Source: Cereibacter sphaeroides (lineage in GTDB: Bacteria > Pseudomonadota > Alphaproteobacteria > Rhodobacterales > Rhodobacteraceae). From it: DNA of 64,000 bases. Position numbers and translations under genes: made by a program. Under the pieces are notes generated by a model that ran no database searches, had not been told where the DNA came from, and worked only from the letters and a program-made list of their open reading frames with translations. Of this stretch, positions 1 to 7,727 are shown in pieces (the first letter of the stretch is position 1; each line of letters begins with the position of its first letter). The stretch spans positions 992,001-1,056,000 of the forward strand of contig QFQS01000001.1 in NCBI GenBank assembly GCA_003243455.1, written 5' to 3'.

Positions 1-1612
1 CCTCGATGCCGCCCCGCGTATTCAGGAACATCGTGTAGACGATCTTCCCCGGCTCCACATCGACCTGTGCCGAGCAGATGCGGTTCAGGAATTTGCAGGC
101 ATCGCGTCCCTCGACCCGGATCTTGCCGAAGGACGTCATGTCAAAGAAACCGACGCCATTCCGTACCGCCAGATGCTCGGCCTTCTGGTTGTCGAACCAG
201 TTCTGCCGCTTCCAGCTATAACGATACTCGCGCTCCTGACCCTCATTGGCGAACCAGTTCGCCCGTTCCCAGCCTGCAACCTCGCCGAACACCGCGCCGC
301 GCGCCTTCAGATGTTCGTGCAGCGGCGTGCGGCGAACACCCCGCGCTGTTTCCACCTGCCGATAGGGGAAGTGATCGGCGTAAAGCAGGCCCAGCGTCTC
401 GCTCACCCGCTCCTTCAGGTATGTGCGGTTCTTCTGGAAAGGCTGGGCGCGGCGGATATCGACCTCCCACAGGTCGAACGGCGCCTCGCCTTCCGTGATC
501 CAATGCGCGAGCGCCATGCCCGCGCCGCCCGAGGAGACGATGCCAATCGAGTTATACCCGGCAGCGATCCAGTAGCCTTTCAGCCCCGGCGCTTCGCCCA
601 GATAATAGCGGTCATCCGGTGTAAAACTCTCCGGGCCGTTGAAGAAAGTATGAATACCCGCGGTCTGGAACAGCGGTAGCCGCTCTGCCGCCATCTCCAG
701 GATCGGGGCGAAGTGGTCCCAGTCCTCGGGCAGGGTGTCAAAGCAGAAATCCTCGCGGATGCCTGTCATGCCCCAGGGCTTGGCCTTGGGCTCGAAGGCC
801 CCGACCATCATCTTGCCGGCGTCCGATTTGTAATAGGCGCATTCATCCGGCACCCGCAGCACCGGCATGTGGCCCAGCCCCGCAATCGGCTCGGTGATCA
901 GGTAGAAATGCTCGCAGGCATGCAGCGGCAGCGTAACGCCGCTCTTGTCTGCCAGATCACGTCCCCACATGCCGCCGCAGTTGATAACCACATCGGCGTC
1001 GATATGCCCCGGCCCCTCGGCGGTCTGGTAATCCACGCCCGTCACCCGCCGTCCCTTGCCATCGGAGGCTTCGGTAACGCCGGTGACCTTCACCCCCTCG
1101 AATATCTTCGCCCCCATCTGCCGCGCGCCCTTGGCCAGCGCCATGGCGATGTTCGCCGGGTCGCACTGGCCGTCCAGCGGCAGCGCCACCGCGCCAACCA
1201 CGCCGTCGATGTTCAGGTGCGGATAGCGGTCCTTCGCCTCTATCGGCGAAATCTCATGCACCTCCACATCGAAAATCCGCGCCACCGTCGCCTGCCGCAG
1301 CAATTCCTCATGCCGCTCCTTCGTCAGCGCGACCGAGATCGAGCCGACCTGCCGCATCCCAGTGGCAACGCCCGTCTCCGCCTCCAGCTTCACGTAAAGG
1401 TCGGCGGAATACTTGGCGAGCCGCGTCATGTTGGCCGATCCGCGCAACTGCCCGATCAGCCCCGCCGCGTGCCAGGTGGTCCCGCAGGTCAGCTGCATCC
1501 GCTCCAGCAGGACCACATCCTTCCAGCCAGCCTTGGCCAGATGATAGGCGACCGAGCAGCCGGAAATCCCGCCGCCGATGACAACTGCCCGTGCCTTGCC
1601 CGGAATGCTCAT
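1..1612 (-). CDS. FAD-dependent dehydrogenase with GcvT-like C-terminal region (dimethylglycine/sarcosine dehydrogenase family), partial
   Basis: The gene runs off the left edge, so its C-terminus is missing. The N-terminus after ATG 1612 has a Rossmann FAD motif (VVIGGGISGCSVAYHL) followed by the family signature TTWHAAGLIGQLR. The visible ~537 residues cover the DAO-type FAD domain, the FAO_M-like linker and the start of the aminomethyltransferase-like domain. The family oxidatively demethylates N-methylated glycines and passes the one-carbon unit to tetrahydrofolate. Its start overlaps the stop of the upstream homocysteine methyltransferase (ATGA, 1609-1612), so the two are probably translationally coupled. 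A paralogue lies at 2573-5014. Whether the substrate is sarcosine or dimethylglycine cannot be decided from sequence alone. Confidence 0.85.
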   Translation of the reverse strand, partial: MSIPGKARAVVIGGGISGCSVAYHLAKAGWKDVVLLERMQLTCGTTWHAAGLIGQLRGSANMTRLAKYSADLYVKLEAETGVATGMRQVGSISVALTKERHEELLRQATVARIFDVEVHEISPIEAKDRYPHLNIDGVVGAVALPLDGQCDPANIAMALAKGARQMGAKIFEGVKVTGVTEASDGKGRRVTGVDYQTAEGPGHIDADVVINCGGMWGRDLADKSGVTLPLHACEHFYLITEPIAGLGHMPVLRVPDECAYYKSDAGKMMVGAFEPKAKPWGMTGIREDFCFDTLPEDWDHFAPILEMAAERLPLFQTAGIHTFFNGPESFTPDDRYYLGEAPGLKGYWIAAGYNSIGIVSSGGAGMALAHWITEGEAPFDLWEVDIRRAQPFQKNRTYLKERVSETLGLLYADHFPYRQVETARGVRRTPLHEHLKARGAVFGEVAGWERANWFANEGQEREYRYSWKRQNWFDNQKAEHLAVRNGVGFFDMTSFGKIRVEGRDACKFLNRICSAQVDVEPGKIVYTMFLNTRGGIE

Positions 1613-2508
1613 TCTGTCCTGTATCCCTTGTCTTTCAAACGCTTCGCGATGGCCGCGATGTGGACGGGTGTCGTCTCGCAGCAGCCGCCGATGATGGTCG
1701 CGCCCTGCCCGGCCCAATGCTCGGCGAAATCGGCGTAAAGCTCGGCGGTCAGATCGGGCCGGGATTCCAGCGCATCGACGGTCGGCCGATCCTTCAGGAA
1801 ATCCTCGGTGATCTGCTTGAACCCGTTCGCATAGCAGCCAAAGGGCAGCCCCGTCGCCGACAGCTTGTCCAGCGCCGCCGCCATCGCTTCGGGCGCCGAG
1901 CAATTGGCCAGCACTGCCGAGGCTCCTCCCCGCGCAATCACGGCCAGTTCCGCCACCGGCTCGCCCGAGCGCAGCTTCGTGCCGTCGCGATCCTCGACCG
2001 TGACCGATAGCCAGACCGGCTTGCCCGTCTTGGCCGCCCCTTCAAGCAAAGCCCGCGCCTGACCCAAGGTCGCGATAGTCTCGCCCAGGATCACATCCAC
2101 CTGCGGCGCAAGGATCGCCGCCACCTCGCCGTAAAGGCGGACAGCCGTCTCATGCTCCGGCCCGACATCGGTGCGGTAGGACGCGCCAAGCGGCCCGATC
2201 GAACCGGCAATCCGGCCCCTGCCCACCGCCTTCCGCGCATCCTGCGCTTCTTTCAGCGCCTGTGCATGCAGCGCGGCGAAACGGTCATCGAGACCGAAGT
2301 CCTTCAGGCGATCATGGTGGATCGCATAGGTATTTGTCGTTGCGACCGTCGATCCGGCTTTGAAGTAATCGGCATGGATCGCCTGAACGAGGCCCGGACG
2401 GTCGATCATCACCTGCGTCGCCCACAGCGGCGTCGCGGCATCGCCGGAGCGATTGATCAGCTCCTGGCCCATGCCGCCGTCGAGAAGGGTGATTGCAGCC
2501 CTCGTCAC
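1609..2508 (-). CDS. Homocysteine S-methyltransferase family protein (betaine-homocysteine methyltransferase-like)
   Basis: 299 residues from a GTG start at 2508; no convincing ribosome binding site is visible upstream. N-terminal LLDGGMGQEL and the C-terminal GGCCET motif, with a further cysteine in ANCSAPEA, give the three zinc-binding cysteines of the Pfam S-methyl_trans family, which moves a methyl group to homocysteine to make methionine. The gene lies between two dimethylglycine/sarcosine dehydrogenase paralogues on the same strand. I therefore infer that glycine betaine is the likely methyl donor and that dimethylglycine is passed to the neighbours. S-methylmethionine (MmuM activity) is the main alternative. 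It overlaps the downstream gene by 4 bp. Confidence 0.82.
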   Translation of the reverse strand: MTRAAITLLDGGMGQELINRSGDAATPLWATQVMIDRPGLVQAIHADYFKAGSTVATTNTYAIHHDRLKDFGLDDRFAALHAQALKEAQDARKAVGRGRIAGSIGPLGASYRTDVGPEHETAVRLYGEVAAILAPQVDVILGETIATLGQARALLEGAAKTGKPVWLSVTVEDRDGTKLRSGEPVAELAVIARGGASAVLANCSAPEAMAAALDKLSATGLPFGCYANGFKQITEDFLKDRPTVDALESRPDLTAELYADFAEHWAGQGATIIGGCCETTPVHIAAIAKRLKDKGYRTE

Positions 2509-2517
2509 AGCGTGCGA

Positions 2518-2565
2518 GCGGGGGTTTCACACCCCCGCGTCCCCATGGGATATTTGTGAACAGAA
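2518..2565 (-). terminator. Intergenic element with CTTCTTC/AAATATCCC box and G-rich hairpin (copy A)
   Basis: Read on the minus strand, a CTTCTTC and CAAATATCCC box follows just after the stop of the 2573-5014 dehydrogenase. It leads into a hairpin of a 7-bp GCGGGGG stem and a 7-nt loop (2518-2538). No U-tract follows. Similar elements lie at 11853, 36584 and 58112. It may act as a terminator or 3'-end stabiliser between the dehydrogenase and the methyltransferase gene. Confidence 0.5.
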
Positions 2566-2572
2566 GAAGGGA

Positions 2573-5014
2573 TCATGCCCTGATCCTTTCGTTCTTCGCG
2601 TCCCAGACCGCACCATCGCCCTGCACGGTCGCCGGATAGCGGGTGCCGAAGACCTCGATCTCCAGCGCGGTGCCGGGCTCGGTCAGGTCAGCGCGCAGCA
2701 TGCCCAGCGCCACGCAGGCATCGACGCGGTGGCCCCAATAGGCGCTGGTCGTTTCTCCAACCACTTTTCCGTCATGCCAGAGCGTCGACATATACGGCGG
2801 GTCGCAATCGCCGACCTCGGCCTTCAGCACGACGAAGCTTTTCTTCACGCCCGCCTGCTTTTCCGCCGCCAGCGCGGCCTTGCCGCGGAAGCCGTCCTTG
2901 GACCAGTCGATGAAGCGTTCGAGACCGCCTTGCAGCACGGTGTAGTCGGTCGAAAGATCGCCCTTCCACGCACGATAGCCCTTTTCGATGCGAAGCGAGT
3001 TCAGCGCGAACATGCCAAACGGTTTCAGACCCAGCGGCTTTCCCGCCGCCAGCACCGCATCCCAGACCGCCGGCGTATCGCCAAGCTTCGAGTGGATTTC
3101 CCACCCGAGTTCGCCGGCGAAGGACACGCGGATCAGCATGACGCGTCTCCCGGCGATTTCCGCCCAGGCCCAGGTCAGCCATGGCTTTGTCAGGTCAGCG
3201 TCCGTCACCTTCGCCAGGATCGCGCGGCTGGCGGGACCGGTCAGGATCTGGCAGCTCCACTGATCGGTACCCTCGGACAGCGTGATCCCTTCGGGCAAAT
3301 GCTTCAGCAGCCATTCGCGATCATGCGTCTGGGCGGTGGCCGCCGTGATCAGCAACACCTCATCCTCGGCCAGCCGGACCACCGACATCTCGGTCACGAT
3401 CCGGCCCTTTTCGTCGGAGAAATAGGCAAGGCCAATCCGGCCCACCGACGGCACCTTGCCGGTGATCTGGGTCGCCAGCCATTCCGCCACACCCGGCCCG
3501 GTCAGCCGGTAGCGCGAGAACCCCGGCAGATCGAGAATCCCCGCCGCATCGCGCACCGCCAGGCATTCCTCGCGCACCGCGCCGAACCACGGGCCTTCGC
3601 GCAGGAAGGTGCGCTGCGCCTCCTCGGAAGTGTCGTCTCCGGGCCGCGCATACCACAGCGCACGCTCCCAGCCATTATACGGGCCGAATTGCGCGCCCAG
3701 CGCCGCTGTGCGGTCATGCACCGCCGACAGCTTCTTGTCGCGCCCCTCGGGCCAGGCGTGGTGCGGGAAGTGGATGGCGTATTCATGGCCATAGACCTCC
3801 ATCCCCTTCTTCACGCAGTAACCTTCGTCCTCGAACCCGGTAAAGCGGCGCGGGTCGCAAGACCACATGTCCCACTCGGTCGTCCCTTCGGTTACCCATT
3901 CGGCCAGCACCTTGCCCGCGCCCCCGGCCTGGCAGATGCCGAAGGTGAAGACGCAGGCCTCAAAGGCATTCGGCACGCCCGGCATCGGGCCGATCAGCGG
4001 GTTGCCATCCGGCGTATAGGGGATCGGCCCGTTGATCACCTTGGTCAGCGCGGCCTTCTCCAAAAGCGGCACGCGGGCCATTGCGTCGGCGATGTACCAC
4101 TCCAGCCGCTCCAGATCGTCGGGAAACAGCTGGAAGCTGAAGTCATCCGGGAACGGATCATCCGGCGTCGCCCAATGCGCGCGGCAGGTCCGCTCATAGG
4201 GACCAAGGTTGAAGCCCATCTTTTCCTGCCGCAGGTAGTAGCTGCTATCGACGTCGCGCAGCAGCGGCAGCTTGTGACCGACCTCCGCTGTCCATGTCTC
4301 CAGCTCGGGGATCGTGTCGAACAGCATGTACTGATGGCTCATCACCATCATCGGCACGTCGCGGCCGAACCATTTGCCGACCTCTCGCGCATAATACCCG
4401 GCGGCATTCACCACGATCTCGCAGCGGATTTCGCCCTTGGGGGTCGAAACCACCCATTCGCCACCCTCGCGCCGCACACCCGTCGCCGGGCAGAACCGCT
4501 CGATCCGCGCGCCCATCTGGCGGGCGCCCTTGGCCAGCGCCTGCGTCAACTGCGCCGGGTCGATATCGCCGTCGTAGGGGTCGTATAATGCGCCGGTCAG
4601 TTCATGTGTCTCAAGGAAGGGATACTTCGTGCGGATCTCGTCCGGCGACAGGATCTCCAGATCCATGCCCTGATAGCGGCCCATGCCCACCACGCGCTGG
4701 AACTCGCGCAGGCGCTCGGCGCTGTGGCCAAGGCGGACCGATCCGGTGACGTGATAGTTCATCGGATAGTCCACCGCATCGCCCAGGCCCCGGTAAAGGC
4801 TGGCCGAATAGCGCTGCATGTTCATCAGGGACCAGCTTGAGGAAAACGTCGGCACGTTTCCCGCCGCATGCCAGGTAGACCCCGCCGTCAGCTCGTTCTT
4901 TTCCAGCAGCACCGCATCGCTCCACCCGGCCTTGGCCAGATGGTAAAGCGCCGAGGCGCCAACGGCCCCGCCCCCGATGATGACCACCCGTGCGCTCGAT
5001 GGAAATTCCGCCAC
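2573..5014 (-). CDS. FAD-dependent dehydrogenase with GcvT domain (dimethylglycine/sarcosine dehydrogenase family)
   Basis: 813 residues if started at GTG 5014 (VAEFPSSARVVIIGGGAVG), which places the FAD motif where the family has it and has an upstream GGCAGG; ATG 5047 and TTG 5074 are alternatives. Domain order is an N-terminal DAO-type FAD domain (signature GSTWHAAGN), an FAO_M linker, then folate-binding GcvT N- and C-terminal domains (FAGELGWEIH, KDGFRGKAAL). It probably demethylates dimethylglycine or sarcosine, giving methylene-THF. It is first in a minus-strand cluster with a homocysteine methyltransferase and a second paralogue. The divergent upstream region holds two CGGATATTCCG palindromes. 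Confidence 0.88.
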   Translation of the reverse strand: MAEFPSSARVVIIGGGAVGASALYHLAKAGWSDAVLLEKNELTAGSTWHAAGNVPTFSSSWSLMNMQRYSASLYRGLGDAVDYPMNYHVTGSVRLGHSAERLREFQRVVGMGRYQGMDLEILSPDEIRTKYPFLETHELTGALYDPYDGDIDPAQLTQALAKGARQMGARIERFCPATGVRREGGEWVVSTPKGEIRCEIVVNAAGYYAREVGKWFGRDVPMMVMSHQYMLFDTIPELETWTAEVGHKLPLLRDVDSSYYLRQEKMGFNLGPYERTCRAHWATPDDPFPDDFSFQLFPDDLERLEWYIADAMARVPLLEKAALTKVINGPIPYTPDGNPLIGPMPGVPNAFEACVFTFGICQAGGAGKVLAEWVTEGTTEWDMWSCDPRRFTGFEDEGYCVKKGMEVYGHEYAIHFPHHAWPEGRDKKLSAVHDRTAALGAQFGPYNGWERALWYARPGDDTSEEAQRTFLREGPWFGAVREECLAVRDAAGILDLPGFSRYRLTGPGVAEWLATQITGKVPSVGRIGLAYFSDEKGRIVTEMSVVRLAEDEVLLITAATAQTHDREWLLKHLPEGITLSEGTDQWSCQILTGPASRAILAKVTDADLTKPWLTWAWAEIAGRRVMLIRVSFAGELGWEIHSKLGDTPAVWDAVLAAGKPLGLKPFGMFALNSLRIEKGYRAWKGDLSTDYTVLQGGLERFIDWSKDGFRGKAALAAEKQAGVKKSFVVLKAEVGDCDPPYMSTLWHDGKVVGETTSAYWGHRVDACVALGMLRADLTEPGTALEIEVFGTRYPATVQGDGAVWDAKNERIRA

Positions 5015-5076
5015 TCGCCTGCCCCCGATCCTGTTCTCGCGCGGCATTATCTGCGTCCCGCGACGGGCTTTCAATT

Positions 5077-5112
5077 CGGATATTCCGGTCTTATTGATCG
5101 GATATTCCGATC
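5077..5112. promoter_or_regulatory. Tandem CGGATATTCCG operator-like palindromes
   Basis: The 11-bp CGGATATTCCG occurs at 5077-5087 and 5099-5109, 22 bp apart, about two helical turns. The second is the core of a 17-bp palindrome with arms GATCGGA and TCCGATC (5096-5112). It abuts the AGGAGA ribosome binding site of the isochorismatase-like gene. The pair lies between the divergent dehydrogenase and hydrolase genes and could regulate either. The cognate regulator is not identified; the LysR gene at 5699 is the nearest candidate. Confidence 0.5.
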
Positions 5113-5126
5113 AGGAGAACCCAAGG

Positions 5127-5702
5127 ATGACCAACCCCCTTTTCCAGCGTAACCAGTCGTTCCTGGCCGTCATCGACGTGCAGCAGTTTTTCCTGGACAA
5201 GCTGGCGCTGGCCGACCGCGCACCGCTGGCGGCGCGCATTGCCTGGCTCATCCGCGTGGCGACGTCGCTGGATATTCCCGTGCTGGCCATGGCCGAGGAT
5301 ATCGGCCCGAACGGCCCGCCCGCGCCACAGATCGCCGCCGCCCTGCCGCAAGGCGCGCATGTGCACGACAAGCGCGTCTTCGGCCTTGCGCACCAGCCCG
5401 ATATTCTGGCCGCAGCCAAGGCGTTCAACCGTTCGCAAGCTGTGCTGGTCGGGCTGGAAACCGATGTCTGCGTCGCCCATTCCGCGCTTGGCCTTCTGGA
5501 ACATGGATTCCGTGTCGCCGCCATCGGCGACGCAACCGGATCGCCCGGCAATCATCACGCGGCAGGGCTGGCGCGGATGAAAGAAGCCGGCGTCACGATC
5601 ACAACGACCAAGGGCATCTTCTACGAATGGGTGCGCGACCTCGACACGCTCGCCACCTTGCGCGCTTTGCGGAAAGACCTGCCGCCGGGCCTGACCCTTT
5701 GA
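5127..5702 (+). CDS. Isochorismatase-family cysteine hydrolase
   Basis: 191 residues from ATG 5127, preceded by AGGAGA at 5113-5118. The catalytic triad of the family is visible: Asp17 (AVIDVQQ), Lys82 (VHDKRVFG) and Cys115 (LVGLETDVCVAHSA). The length matches single-domain YcaC/nicotinamidase-like hydrolases, which cleave amides or vinyl ethers; the substrate is unknown. Its TGA stop overlaps the proposed TTG start of the downstream LysR gene, suggesting coupled translation. It is transcribed away from the betaine/sarcosine cluster and shares that cluster's upstream region. Confidence 0.85.
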   Translation: MTNPLFQRNQSFLAVIDVQQFFLDKLALADRAPLAARIAWLIRVATSLDIPVLAMAEDIGPNGPPAPQIAAALPQGAHVHDKRVFGLAHQPDILAAAKAFNRSQAVLVGLETDVCVAHSALGLLEHGFRVAAIGDATGSPGNHHAAGLARMKEAGVTITTTKGIFYEWVRDLDTLATLRALRKDLPPGLTL

Positions 5703-6550
5703 CGCCCGAACTGCTGGAAACCTTCCTCGACCTTGTCGAGACACGCAGCTTCAACCGCACGGCGGAACGGCTGGGCGTCACGCAATCCACCGTCTCGGCC
5801 CGCGTCGGCGCACTGGAATCCGCGCTGGAGGTGCGGCTTTTCAGCCGGTCGCGCGCCGGAACCGCGCTTACCACCGAGGGGCTGAAGTTCGAACCCCACG
5901 CCCGCGCCCTGCGCCATGCCTGGTCCGAGGCACGGCGTTCTGTCGATCCCGCCGGAACCTCGGCGCTGACGCTGCGCATCGGCATCCAGAACGACCTCGC
6001 GGCGGGGCATATCGGCGACTGGGTGATGGGCTTTCGCCGCGCTTTGCCCGAGACGGCCTTCTACATCGAACTCGACTACTCCGCCCAGATGTGCGCCGAC
6101 CTCGAGACGGGAAAGCTCGACTTCGCCGTCCTCTACTCCCCGCGCGCCGGACCGGACCTGCATTTCACTTCCGTTGGCCATGTCGAGTATCGGCTGGTCT
6201 CGTCCGACGGTGACAAGCGGTCAAAGCTGCACCTCGAACGCTATGTGCGCGGCAGCTATTCGCCCGCCTTCGACGCCGCACACCGCGCATTGCTGCCCGA
6301 CCTGTCGCATGCACCGCTGGGTGCGGGCCAGAACAGCGCCGTGGCAGGAATACTCGAAGCGATGGGCGGCGCCGGTTTCGTGCTGGCGCCCACGGCAGCC
6401 CAACTGGTCGCAAGCGGAGAGTTCCGGCTGGTCAGCGACGTGCAGCCCATATCGCAGCCGATCTTTGCCGCGACCCATCTGCGGCACCGGACGTCGGCGC
6501 TGCACCGGCAATTGCTGCGTATCGTGGATCGGCAACTGGGGCGACGGTAG
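5699..6550 (+). CDS. LysR-family transcriptional regulator
   Basis: 283 residues from TTG 5699, the codon directly before the winged-helix domain (LTPELLETFLDLVETRSFNRTAERLGVTQ in part), overlapping the upstream stop as TTGA. The N-terminal HTH contains the LysR recognition helix region QSTVSARVGALE. The remainder is a substrate-binding domain of normal length. An upstream in-frame ATG at 5627 would add 24 residues inside the previous gene and is less likely. It presumably controls the isochorismatase-like gene and perhaps the divergent dehydrogenase cluster; the inducer is unknown. Confidence 0.85.
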   Translation: MTPELLETFLDLVETRSFNRTAERLGVTQSTVSARVGALESALEVRLFSRSRAGTALTTEGLKFEPHARALRHAWSEARRSVDPAGTSALTLRIGIQNDLAAGHIGDWVMGFRRALPETAFYIELDYSAQMCADLETGKLDFAVLYSPRAGPDLHFTSVGHVEYRLVSSDGDKRSKLHLERYVRGSYSPAFDAAHRALLPDLSHAPLGAGQNSAVAGILEAMGGAGFVLAPTAAQLVASGEFRLVSDVQPISQPIFAATHLRHRTSALHRQLLRIVDRQLGRR

Positions 6551-6589
6551 ACGCGCCAATATGGCCAAGGCCATCGCCTTCGCCAGACA

Positions 6590-6964
6590 TCACCAGGGAT
6601 AGCCGGAAATAACCAGCAGACCCCCGACGATCAGCGCATTGGAGATGGCAGTATTCTCGTCCTGCATCCGCCCCATGCCTTGCTGCCGCCAGAAGTCATG
6701 CACCATGATGGTCGCCGCGACGACAAAGATCGCCAACAGGAACGCCGCCAGCGGCACCATCAGTCCCAGCACCAGACAGGCCCCCAGCACAATCTCGATC
6801 ACCGCACCGCTCAGCGTCACGAACAAGGGCGCAGGCACGCCCTTTGCGGTAAGCAGCCCGGCCACAGCCTGCCGCGCCAGCACGATGCGAATTCCGCTGA
6901 AGACAAAAGTCGCACCAACCAAAAGGCGTCCGATCACGGCAAGCAACGACAGATCCATTCCCAT
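6590..6964 (-). CDS. DoxX-family membrane protein
   Basis: 124 residues from ATG 6964, with GCAGGAG just upstream; ATG 6958 is also possible, and a further start at 6991 would lie inside a repeat element. Four hydrophobic segments are visible (LLAVIGRLLVGATFVFSGI, FVTLSGAVIEIVLGACLVLGL, LAAFLLAIFVVAATIMV and ALIVGGLLVISGY), as in the DoxX/DoxD inner-membrane family. The biochemical role is unclear. It lies downstream of hutC on the same strand, separated by the 67-bp repeat, so it may be read through from hutFC. Confidence 0.72.
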   Translation of the reverse strand: MGMDLSLLAVIGRLLVGATFVFSGIRIVLARQAVAGLLTAKGVPAPLFVTLSGAVIEIVLGACLVLGLMVPLAAFLLAIFVVAATIMVHDFWRQQGMGRMQDENTAISNALIVGGLLVISGYPW

Positions 6965-6976
6965 CCACTCCTGCAG

Positions 6977-7043
6977 GAATTCCCGACGCATTCACTCTAC
7001 ATACCAAAGCCATACCGATGCCAGACCGGTTCCAGCCGGTTCA
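6977..7043 (-). repeat. 67-bp dispersed repeat, copy 1 (11-bp periodic CATACC units)
   Basis: This stretch matches 53615-53681 without gaps at 53 of 67 positions by hand count. On the plus strand it starts GAATTCCCGACG and ends in four 11-bp units (CATACCAAAGC, CATACCGATGC, CAGACCGGTTC, CAGCCGGTTC). Its last three bases are the complement of the hutC TGA stop; the other copy ends in the same way on the yebC stop. Function is unknown. Confidence 0.7.
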
Positions 7044-7727
7044 AACCAGCGTCTGCAACCGGTATCCGGGACGATAGGCCAGCCGCACCGAGGTAACTGC
7101 CGCCTCTGCCGTCCAGGTCGTCCGCTCGACGATGAACAGCGCCGCACCCTTGGCCAGATCAAGCATCTCGGCCTCTTGGCCATTCGCCGGCTCGGCCGAA
7201 AAGGCGATGTCACCACTGGCATAGGGCACGTTGGCGACCAGCCACTCATTGGCGCTGACCGTCGCAAAATCGGGATCGGCACCACCCAGCGCGACCGGGT
7301 TCAACCAGCGATCCTCCATCGCGAAAGGTTTGCGATCGGCGAAATGCAGGCTGACCAGATGGCGCAACTCCGCCCCCGGCGGCATCCCCAAGACCGAGAC
7401 GACATTCAACGGCGCTGTCTCGACCTGATCGGACAGCAGCGAATAGGCGTAACGTTGACCTCGCCCCTCAACCTCTTGCCGGATAACAGGAATCTCCAGT
7501 GTCGCCCGCCGCACTGGATGCAGGGCCACACGTGTTCCGGCCTTGCGCCGCCGTTCCAGCACACCCGAATCGGCCAGGTCGCGCAGCGCCCGGTTGACCG
7601 TCGCACGGGCGCAGCCGAACTCGGCCGCCAGTGCCTCTTCCCCCGGTATCATGCCGCCCGGCCGCCATTCCTGCGCGGTGATGCGCCGCATCACCTCGGC
7701 CCGCACGGCTTCCCAGCCTGCGATCAC
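7041..7727 (-). CDS. hutC: Histidine utilisation repressor HutC (GntR family)
   Basis: 228 residues from GTG 7727, which overlaps the hutF stop as GTGA. The N-terminal GntR winged helix (residues about 5-70) includes EEALAAEFGCARATVNRALRDL in part. A C-terminal UTRA effector domain of the HutC subfamily ends in a typical RPGYRLQTLV-like tail. HutC proteins repress hut genes and are released by urocanate. The likely target is the palindrome in the hutF-hutI intergenic region. It is co-transcribed behind hutF, so it probably represses its own synthesis. Confidence 0.9.
   Translation of the reverse strand: MIAGWEAVRAEVMRRITAQEWRPGGMIPGEEALAAEFGCARATVNRALRDLADSGVLERRRKAGTRVALHPVRRATLEIPVIRQEVEGRGQRYAYSLLSDQVETAPLNVVSVLGMPPGAELRHLVSLHFADRKPFAMEDRWLNPVALGGADPDFATVSANEWLVANVPYASGDIAFSAEPANGQEAEMLDLAKGAALFIVERTTWTAEAAVTSVRLAYRPGYRLQTLV

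Noticed and set aside
2453..4588. 711-codon plus-strand open frame
   Set aside because: It is antisense to the FAD-GcvT dehydrogenase, is rich in Arg, His and Gln with no domain, and arises from codon bias in high-GC DNA.
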